From positions 753,001 to 817,000 of the forward strand of contig JAJFZO010000742.1 of NCBI GenBank assembly GCA_021397835.1: a stretch of DNA of 64,000 nt, given 5' to 3'. Position numbers and translations under genes: made by a program. This DNA is from Moringa oleifera. Taxonomy: Eukaryota > Streptophyta > Magnoliopsida > Brassicales > Moringaceae. Below, piece by piece: positions 12,560-21,420 of this stretch (within the stretch, counting starts at the first letter, position 1; each line of letters begins with the position of its first letter). A model generated the notes under the pieces. That model worked only from the letters and a program-made list of their open reading frames with translations. It searched no databases and was not told the DNA's origin.

Positions 12560-15500
12560 TGTCTTCAACACACGAACCATCAAGTCAAATAGGAGTCTTC
12601 TTAACACGTTTTGGTTTGTTAATCTTGTTGGTTTGTTGTTGTTGTGCATGCACATCTATCCCTGCTTCTTTTGGCTTCCATATCTCCCGAACAATTGTTG
12701 AACTCGAACTCGAATTCTCTGGTACTGCAACTGCATGTTGTGCATGCCCATCTATCCCTGCTTATTTTGGCTCCCATGTCTCCCCATCAGTTGTTGAATT
12801 CGAGCCCGACTTCTGGTGCAACTGAATCACTCCTTTGTTCTTGGAAAATCACCTTGTCCTCAAGGTGGACATGAGGATATGCTCTCATCAGCCCGACTTC
12901 TGTATGCACTGTGCGTACAGCGAGTGGAACTACACGGCAGTCATTTCTTGTTTCTGGGGGCAATGAATAAGTAGTCTCTTTGTCTTCTCCAAGATATCTC
13001 TTAAGAACGGATATGCGAAAAATAGGATGTATCTTTGATTCCGGTGGCAGCTCCAATCTATAAGCAATAGGTTCGATTCTTTCAATGATAAAGAAAGGTC
13101 CATAATAACGTTTGGCAATCTTGTGCGAGAAACGATGGGTCAATGAGGACTGTCGATGCAGTTGAAGGCGCACTAAAACTTGGTCACCCATCTGAAATTC
13201 CAGTTCCCGTCATTTATGGTTTGCTTTTTGCTCCATCCTTTGTTAGGCAGCTCGAAGGTTCTCTTTTAACATGCTTATTAAGGCATCACGTTTCATTAAT
13301 AATTCATCCAACACTTACAGAAAAGTTTTGTCTTTGATATAATGAGCAATCATAGGGGGTAACCTCCCATACAAAGCTTGGAATAGACTCATCTTTATGC
13401 TGCCGTTGTAACTAGAATTAAATTCTGTCCATCTCAAATTAATATTAAGACCGAGTAGCTGGCTTATCATGGGTGAAAGCTCGTAGGTATTGCTCTAATC
13501 CTCTGTTAACCACCTCACACTGTCCGTCCCTTTGCAGATGATACGCGATGCTGTGTCTCATTGTAGTTTCACTTCACCCAAACAACTCCCGGAATTTACT
13601 TACGAAGATGGGATCACGATCGATTACTATAGAACTAGGAAAGCCATGGTATTTAACAACAATATCTGTAAAACCTTGAGTAGCTCGACAAGCACTGAAG
13701 TGTGTGGGTAAAGCCCCAAAATGTGTAGATTTGGTTAGTCGATCCACCACAACCATGATTACCATGAACCCATGCAATAAAGGTGGACTAATAATAAAGT
13801 TCCTTGTTAGTTCTTCCCAAACTAATAACAGAATTAGTAAAGGTTATAGCAAACCTGCAGGAGCTTGAGTATGGTACTTGTTTGTTGACACACCAGACAA
13901 GTTGCAATTAACTTCTTCACATCACATCTTATTTTTGACTAATAAAAAAGAAAGGAAATATGAACTATGGTTCTCTTAACTCTAGAATGTCTAGCTATTG
14001 ATGTTGAATTTTATTCCTGCAATAAATTAGCTTTTTGAGAAGATTGAGGGCAAAGGAAATATCTTTGTTTGCAGTAAAGGATCCCATCATATCTCGAGCA
14101 GGTGGTCGATAATTTATCCTCATCCATTTACTTATGAAATTTCAAAATATCAGGCGAGGCTTGATTCTCCAAGTGCAAGGTTTCTAAGAACTCAGGAAGT
14201 GGTTTGCCAACCAATTTCAAGATGGTTGCTTGACTTGATTTCAACTTATCATCTTCTCGAATTCGTGACAAGGCATCTACCATAGTGTTGCAATTCCCAG
14301 GTTTGCACTCAATTTTGAAATCATGCCCAAGTAACTTCCGCACGTACACTTGCTGTTCTAGAGTTTGAATTACCTACTGTAGAAGTTCCTTGATGCTCTT
14401 GTGATCAGTTCAGATAATCAAAGCCCTGCCTAACAAATATTGCTGCCATTTAGACATTGCTTCAGTGGTGGCATGAAGTTCTCTGAGATAGGCTGAAGAT
14501 GCCTATATCCTCGAGCTAATCTTTCTGCTGAAATAAGACATCGGGTATCCTTCTGCATTAAGACCACGCTTATTCCCGCATTGGAGACATTCATTTCGAT
14601 CGCAAACACCAAGTCAAAATGAGGCAACACTGTTAACATAACTTTCTTCAATGAGTCAAAAGCCTTTTTGTTGTTTCTGACCAAGAAAATTCTTCTTTTT
14701 GCAGGAGGTCAGCGAGAGGGGCAATGATAGTTTCATGCCCAAGAATGAATTGGCGATAACAACCAGTTAGACCTAAAACCCTCAGTAATTATTTTTGAGA
14801 TTTTGGTACCAACCAAGACACCATCCATTCTTTTTTTTTTTTTTTTTTTTTTGAATCTACCTTCATCCCATGTGATATGACTATATGGCCCAGTTATTGG
14901 ATCCAAATTTGATAAAATATGTCCTTGGATAATTTGACATGAAAATGATTTTTTTGAAGACAAGTGAAAACTTGTTGTAAATGAGTAATGTGAGCTGTGG
15001 CAGAGGTGCTATAAACTAAAATATCATCGAAAAATACAATAACAAATTTTGGAAGATATGGAGCTAGCATCAATTTTATAGTTGCTAGAAAGGTTGAACG
15101 AGCATTAGACAATCCAAGAAGTATGACCAAAAACTCACAATGACTCTCATAATTACAAAAAGTTGCTTTATAAATATCTCTGTCACACATACCAATTTGG
15201 TGGCAGCTTGCTCTCAAATCAAGCTTGGCGAAAATTGTAGTTCGTCCTAACTCATTCAATAACTCATCAATTATGAGATTTGAAAATTTATCCTCAACAA
15301 TGATAGCATTCAAAGCGCGATAATCCACACAAAATCTATAGGTTTCATCTTTCTTCTTAAGTAATGGCATTGATGATGAAAACGGGCTCCAGCTTTGCCT
15401 CATAATTCCTTGTTCCAGCATCTCTTGTATCAGCTTCTCCATCTCTGTCTGTTGGAAATGACGATACTGGTAGTGTTGAACATTCACAGGTTTCATATTT

Positions 15501-16912
15501 AGCAACAAGTGGATTCTTTGCTCAAATGTTCGATAAGAAGGTAGTCCGTCTGGTGCTTTAAAGAGATCAGTAAACTATTGTAATAATTGGTGAATCTTAT
15601 TAGGTAATTCAGAGAAGACCTCGGCAGATTCATCCAAAGTAGATTGCTCCAGTAACTCGAAATGATTCAAATGATATAACTTTCAAATATCTGATGTACC
15701 TCATCCTGAATCGTCAAGGCTTGTAGCTAATTAAAAGAGAGTTTATGGAGTGATAAGTTTGTTCCCTCGTGTAGTTACGCCCTACCGCCTTGCCATTAGA
15801 ATTTCATTGACAATTTAGCATAACCATGAGCAACTGTTCCTAAACTTTGTGGCCACTATACACCCCATACTACCTCAGGTCCATGTATAGGCAAAACACA
15901 AAGATCTAAGATGAATTTATTGCCCTGTATAGATATAGCCACTTGCGAATAACAAAATTCACACTCCGAAGAATCTCCATTCTCGATGTATGCCTTTGAA
16001 GGATGTGATTTATTTGAGTAAGAGTTCTAATTTTTCCATCAAATTTGGCTTGATAAAATTATGGTTACTCCCGCTATCAATCAAAACCAAAAATCTGTGA
16101 TGACTTATCTCACCCCATACTCATAGCGAGGATGGATTCGTTGGCCTTAGCAAAGTATCAAGACTCGATATATCTCCTATTAATAACATTTCTTCTGTTT
16201 GTTCCTCAAGCAGGCTTGATTCCTCCTTGTAGTTTTCCTATTCTCCACCATCAATGCCTATTAGCATTAAAAATTTGCTCTTGCCTATGTGATTAGCACG
16301 TTATTTTTTGTCACAGTTATAACATAATCCTTTTTTTCTCTTACATCTCAGTAGAGTTAATCACTTTATCAATAAAGCAGGTATGAAAAAAGTTGGTTTA
16401 TTGTTGACTTGAGTGTTTGCATTGGTAATAAGGCATGAGAAGTCATAGTAGTTGTCTACATAAGCATAAGATTTGAAACTAACGGTGGTTTAGGTATCAT
16501 AGAATTTGTGATAGGTTTATTCAGCCATTTGGGTAGGTGTTGATGTTCAGTTTGGCCCTCATTAAATCTGCCTTCATAAACTCACATTAAAAAGAAAAGG
16601 CTTCCATCAAAGAATTGAGCCTAGAAAGTAGCAGCGTTCGACATAGTAGGATTTTCAATCCACTGATAAAAAATCGATATCAAAAGGGATTTAGAGATTC
16701 CACTTACCTTATTAATGAGACCTTCAAACTTGGATTGAAATTTAGCAATTGTACTCTTCTGAACTAGTTTTGATAAATTTCCCTAATGATCCTCAAATTA
16801 TAGGGGTCTAAAACAAATCTTCACTTTATGAAGAAAGTTCATCCAATCATTAAGGAGACTATTTTCCTTCATCCATTAATATCATTCAGATGGCTTTCCT
16901 TCTAAGTGAAAA
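12560..16912 (-). mobile_element. Ty3/gypsy retrotransposon internal region, degenerate
   Basis: Read on the minus strand from right to left. Gag is at about 16912-16600 (NFLHKVKICF, then SKLVQKSTIAKFQSKFEGL). A cysteine-poor knuckle zone and an aspartic-protease-like stretch lie near 16050-16330. Reverse transcriptase is at 15508-14950 (FCVDYRALNAI, FAKLDLRASCHQIG, active-site motif FFDD). RNase H is at 14684-14130 (CKPGNCNTMVDALSRIRED). Integrase core follows near 13777-13574 (VVDRLTKSTHF, HGFPSSIVIDRD), then the integrase C-terminal part at 13191-12787 (YYGPFFIIERI). Many stops and frame shifts make it inactive. LTRs were not recognised. The right end is cut in gag, directly against an oppositely oriented gypsy fragment. 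Confidence 0.88.
12641..12832 (-). repeat. Two-copy 96-bp tandem duplication at the end of gypsy pol
   Basis: GTTGTGCATG begins at 12641 and again at 12737, and the following roughly 90 bases match with scattered changes (both contain ATCTATCCCTGCTT). The period of 96 bp is a multiple of three, so on the minus strand it would add 32 codons to the polyprotein tail. One copy is interrupted by the stop codon that ends the 13191-12787 frame. Confidence 0.75.
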
Positions 16913-16919
16913 TCAATAA

Positions 16920-17126
16920 AAATTAATAGAAATCTATATGGATGATCGCTAAACTGAAAAGAGACAATTATCACGTAGAAAATCTCAAGAGTCTGTTCGA
17001 AAGATTCCAGTAATACTAACCCAGACTAAATCCAAATAAATACATTTTCGAAGGTAAGTCAAGAAAACTCTTAGGCTTCATTATCAGTGAGAAGGAGATC
17101 AAGGTGAATGTAGATAAAGTGAAAAT
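16920..17126 (+). mobile_element. Ty3/gypsy element 2, left part (end of reverse transcriptase)
   Basis: The translation shows the reverse-transcriptase active site EIYMDD near 16931-16946, then ENLKSLFERF, and then NKYIFEGKSRKLLGFIISE running to DKVK at 17122. This is the usual order at the end of gypsy reverse transcriptase. It is cut on the left by the minus-strand gypsy element. On the right it is interrupted by a CACTA element at 17127 and resumes at 20102. Confidence 0.82.
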
Positions 17127-17142
17127 CACTACTAAAACAAAA

Positions 17143-17300
17143 GCTTTAATGACAGTTAAAAATGGCTTTTAATGACAGTTGTAGAACTGTTATCTTTGTT
17201 CATATCATTAAAGATGGGAGGTTTTAATGACAGTTATTAAAAATTGTCATTAAAGTCTCCATTTTTAATGGCAGTTGTGATAGAATTGTCATTAAAATTA
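17143..17300 (+). repeat. Left subterminal repeats of the CACTA element
   Basis: TTTAATGACAGTT or close variants appear near 17144, 17169, 17222 and 17263. Inverted copies (such as GTCATTAAA) lie between them, so pairs can fold into short hairpins. Such clusters are the usual transposase-binding zone of CACTA elements; binding here is inferred. Confidence 0.75.
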
Positions 17301-17968
17301 TATTTTTTTATTAATTTTAAAATAAATACAAAATTTTTATTTTTAAATTATCCAAAACCTGCATATAAAATTTTTTTTATCTTTTCCACATCAACCATAT
17401 ACATCAATATAATTCTTCACAATATGCAACCAAAATCTTAATAATTATAATTAACAACTAATTAACATCAGAATATAAATTTATTTAATTAACACTTAAT
17501 TAATTTATCAATTAATCTAAAAATCTTAATAATTATCAAATAATAAATTCATCAATGTATACTCATTCATATCAAATATAGTCATCCAAATATACTTACA
17601 AAAAAAGACTCAAATTTCATCAATGAAAATTCACCAAACATATTTAATAAAGAACTTCTCAAAATAATATATATTCTCAATATATTTTTTAAATCAAAAT
17701 TAGTCAAATTGAATAAAAATTGTGAAACACAAATTTCATAAAAAAAAATTATGAATCTATATCAAAATACTTACATATGTTTGAATGCAAATATGAATGA
17801 ATGGAGGGGAAATGTGCGGCTACTCTTTGTGAAGATTGAGACAAATGAGAGAGAATGGAGCAATAAGAAAGCAAACAAATCTCCTACCTCCACCCTAACC
17901 CCCATGCCTCTATGTTTGAATAGAAATGTGGGGATCCATTTCCACAAATACTTGCACCATCATTACCC

Positions 17969-18790
17969 GTGAATATAGGGGCACCAGTACCACCACCTCC
18001 ACTTTTACCCCTTGTGTTACAGACTAAGTCAATGACACCAATGCCACCACCTGTGCTTATACCCCTACCTGCAGTTTTGCAACTAAATCCAGTAGGAGCA
18101 ATGCCACCAGTTCCACCGCCACCACCAATGTCAAAGACACATGCAGCACTAGTAACAGTGTCATTAGTGCATGTGCCGCCACCACCACCACCATCATCCA
18201 ATATGTCAAGAGCCATACTTGCTATGCCACCACCCACAGTACCTTCAAAAGTTCCAGCATTACCACTACCACCACCAATGCCGCTTGCAAATGGAGTCGC
18301 CCTTCCACTACCTTTTCCAAGTGCAGGAAGATCTTTACGCCTTAAGAAAGCAAGCACTAAACTGAAAAAATCAAGTTAAATGGCAAATCTCTATCGTATT
18401 CTCAAGGGAAAGGTGGAAGGTCATGGTCTAGATGAAAAATCAGCTAATGAAAGAAAAGGTAGAGCTGAAAAGGGTACTACTGGTAGGAAATAAGGAATAA
18501 CTTATGCTTTTGTAGAAATGACAAAGAGGTATGCATATAGCAAAGAACTATTAACAAATGACAATAGGAAGAAAGAAAAACATCCACATGTAACTAATTA
18601 ATTCACCATTTTGCTTGTTTGCATATTAGTGTACTTTCGGCAGATTCAAAAACACGTTTAAAAGTATGCAAAAGTTATCACAGAGCTGAAACCCATCGTT
18701 AGTACTTTCTAGACAAAGGACATGAATGAGCTTCTCAAGTTCCACCAGAATGTTGAATCCATGCTTGAAAAATTAAGAGATGAAACATAG
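17969..18790 (+). pseudogene. Captured fragment of a plant proline-rich protein gene (At4g04980-like family)
   Basis: An open proline-rich stretch at 17969-18376 with PPPPPPM clusters ends in GRSLRLKKASTKLKKSS. It runs in the same frame through a stop into MANLYRILKGKVEG near 18380 and FVEMTKR near 18520. After an intron-like gap (GTATGC near 18529) comes YFRQIQKHV near 18630, then KYAKVITELKPIVSTF and MNELLKFHQNVESMLEKL, ending before a donor-like GT at 18791. Proline-rich region, LYRxLKGKVEG motif and coiled coil follow the order I remember for At4g04980-like plant proteins. All in-frame stops (18377, 18491, 18659, 18710, 18788) are TAA or TAG, mostly where the family has Gln. The retained intron implies capture from genomic DNA, not from mRNA. 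It is dead as a protein. Confidence 0.68.
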
Positions 18791-18889
18791 GTCAACAGAA
18801 CATGATCTTGTTTATTTATATCTCATTAGTTTATGATTATATTATTATTCATGATCTTGACCTGTAACTCTTAATTTGAAGTTCAAGTG

Positions 18890-19500
18890 CTGGAACGATA
18901 AGAGGGTCGGAGAGAGGTAGTGTGGCTACCAGCAGCTAGCTTAGCTATTTTTGGATGGAGAGCAAAGAGAAAAAGGCTAAAAGAAGGCAATGTGGCTGAC
19001 GTGCCAGCAACTGTTTTAGCCACTTCTAAATAAAGACCAACGAGAAGAGGGCCGAAGAGAAGAAGTATTGCTGCAAGCAATTGGTTTAGCTGCTTCTTGA
19101 TGGAGAACAAAGAGGAAAAAGCTATAAGAAAGGCAGTGCGGTTACTATGCCAGTAGCTGGTCTAGCTGCTTCTAGATAGAAACCAAAAAGGAGAGTGTCG
19201 GAGAAAAAAAGTACGGTTGCCGACAGCTAGCCTAGCTACTTCTAAACAAAAAGCAAATAGAAGAAGGTCGAAAGAGAGGCAATGTAGTTGCCATGTCAAT
19301 AGCTGATCTAACTGCTTCTAGATAGAGACCAAAGAGGTGAAGACTGAAGATAAAAAGTACAACTATTAGCAGCTGGTCTAGCTACATCTAGATAAAGAAC
19401 AAATAGGAGAAGGGCTGAAGAGAGGCAGTGCGGCTACCAACAACTAGTCTAGTTGCTTCTAAACAAAGAGTAAAGAGAAGAAGGATGAAAAAGAAAGTAA
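18890..19500 (+). repeat. Minisatellite inside the CACTA element, about 8 copies of 72-76 bp
   Basis: A unit recognisable by AGCTGGTCTAGCTGCTTCTA variants recurs near 18935, 19007, 19078, 19153, 19225, 19301, 19371 and 19443, a spacing of 70-76 bp. Between these lie AAAGAGGAGAAGG-like and GGCAGTGCGGCT-like phrases. Copies are diverged. It begins right where the captured gene fragment would continue, so it marks one edge of the capture. Confidence 0.8.
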
Positions 19501-19559
19501 ACAATACGCGCTTCACTGCTGGCAAGATCTGAAAATAAATTAAGGATCCCTAACTGCTT

Positions 19560-20040
19560 ACACCAAGGCTAAATAGCCTTTAATGCCAATTCTGCCAGAA
19601 CTAGTGTTGAAGGTCACAGCTTTTCACAAGCTAGAACTAGCATGAAGAGCACAGGATATCCTTTAACGCCAATTCTATCAAAATTGACATTGAAGGATAC
19701 AGTCTTTCATGCCAGTTGTGGTAGAACTACTGTGAAAGAATATTGAACACTGTCCTCATTCCAAGGCTAGTTATATGAATGAAGGCCTTTAACGCCAGTT
19801 CTGGAAGAACTGGAGTTAAAGGCCCCAAGGTTAGTCTTTTTGATTTAGGCCTTTAACATCAGTTCTTCAAGAATTTGTATTAAAGGATCCAATGATGGTC
19901 TTTTAATGCCATTTGTTATTGAACTAGCATGAAAGGATAATCTTTAACATCAGTTTATTGTTAACTGATATTAAAGACCTCATTTTGAATGACAGTTATG
20001 GAAGAACTGTCATTAAAAGTGTTAAAAAACTTTTTAATGA
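19560..20040 (+). repeat. Right subterminal inverted repeats of the CACTA element
   Basis: Five or more hairpin-like units follow the pattern CTTTAA-CGCCAGTTCT, a short loop, AGAACTGG-GTTAAAGG. Clear examples lie at about 19790-19825, 19850-19890 and 19985-20020. The last carries the same GACAGTT...AACTGTCATTAAA pair as the left end. This supports a single element between the two termini. Confidence 0.75.
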
Positions 20041-20098
20041 TAGTTTTTTAAATAACTATTATTAAATTATTATCACTTATTGCATTTGTATAATAATG

Positions 20099-21420
20099 AA
20101 TAATTTAGATTTTATTGCCAACAAGAACGATCAAAGAAGTGAAGGGGTTCCTAAGCCACTTGAATTGTGTCTCTAGGTTTTTAAGCTATTAAGAAAGCAT
20201 AATCCAAGAAGTTGGATAAGAAATGCCAACGAACTTTAACGAAAATAAAAGAATATTTATCAAGTTCTCTTATCTTGATGCCACTAATTCCAAAGAAACC
20301 ATTAATATTATATGTGATAGTATATGACAAGTCATTGGGTTATGTACTAGCATAACAAGATGAAATGGGGAAAAGAAACATGTGATATATTATTGAGCAA
20401 AAAGTTTATAGACTATGAATATAAAATCCCTATATTGAAAAGATTTATTGTGCTTTAGCTTAGGCTACTCATAAATTATGTTAATATTTATTGAGCCACA
20501 CCACATGGGTCATAGCTAAACTTGATCTAATAATTTTTTTTTTTTAAAAAAAAGTTGTCATTATCTTAAAGATTGGCGAGATGGCAAGTACTATTATCAA
20601 AATATGATCTCATCTGCATGTTATAAAAGGCAATAAAATGGAGCACAATTGTTGACTTTTTAGTAAAAATGGCAAGTAATGACTATCATCCCATTTCTCA
20701 TGTGAGGATTTAATAAATAATATGGATAGAGGCAGAAGGAGGAACAAATTGACATATGCATTTTTACGGGGCATCCATTGCCTTGAGATATGGTATTGGA
20801 GGAATTTTAAAATCCTTAAAAGAATAATACTATCTGTTTACTATCCATCTGGACTTCAATTCTATGAATAATGTAGAGGTGTATGAAGTTTATAGTATTA
20901 AGATTGAAAGCAACAATTGACAAAAGAGTGAAACGATTAGATGTTTTCAGCAATTCAAACTTGGTTACCAATTTAAAGGAGATTGGATGGCATAACACTG
21001 GAGTTAAGAAAACATCATGAATTAGTGAAGAAACTACAAGAAAATTTTGAAGAAATGCAATTTCATTATCTTTTTAGGGAAGAAAATCAAATGACAAACA
21101 CTTTAGTTATTTTGGGATTAATGTTTTAAGTAAATGATCTTAATGATGTCATGCCAATTAAAATTAGCCTACGCTAATCTCTAGCTTATTGTGCAACGGT
21201 AGAAAAAGAATAAGAAGGAAAATCGTAGGATTATGATATTCAAAAATTATCGAAGAAAGGCAATACCAAAAGAAAGCTATAAAGAACAACAAAAAGACTT
21301 TAAGAAGATTATTAGCAAATTTTTTGGCTGACGAGAAATGTTATATAAAAGAAGTTTTGAACATACATCTTGAAATGCGTTCACGTAGAAAAAGCTCAGG
21401 CCATATTGAAAGAGAGGAAC
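20099..21420 (+). mobile_element. Ty3/gypsy element 2, right part (RNase H region onward)
   Basis: Continues the frame interrupted at 17126: RTIKEVKGFLSHLNCVSRFL (20130-20190), then the RNase H linker zone (IVYDKSLGYVLA near 20315, PYIEKIYCALA near 20430, SHTTWVIAKLDLI near 20500). A second RNase-H-like stretch follows (HPISHEVSF near 20690, HLDFNSMNNVEVYE near 20845). RNase H plus a second RNase-H-like domain suggests the Tat-type lineage. From about 20990 similarity is patchy; CVHVEKAQAILKE near 21378 is the last convincing phrase. Many stops are present. LTRs were not found. Confidence 0.75.

Larger units (their letters stand above)
17127..20098 (+). mobile_element. Non-autonomous CACTA element carrying a host gene fragment (Pack-CACTA)
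   Basis: Left terminus CACTACTAAAAC at 17127; right terminus TAATAATG ending at 20098, which equals the inverted CACTACTA end with two G-to-A changes. Both ends are flanked by the 3-bp duplication AAT (17124-17126 and 20099-20101), the size expected for CACTA elements. Joining the flanks restores the reading order of a gypsy polyprotein, which confirms the borders. Subterminal repeats around TTTAATGACAGTT cluster at 17143-17300 and about 19560-20040. The interior holds a captured gene fragment (17969-18790) and a 72-76-bp minisatellite (about 18890-19500). No transposase is present, so any movement would need an enzyme supplied elsewhere. Confidence 0.87.

Noticed and set aside
17884..18357. 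Glycine-rich minus-strand protein of 157 codons
   Set aside because: It is the antisense of the proline-rich captured fragment, which has clear family motifs on the + strand.
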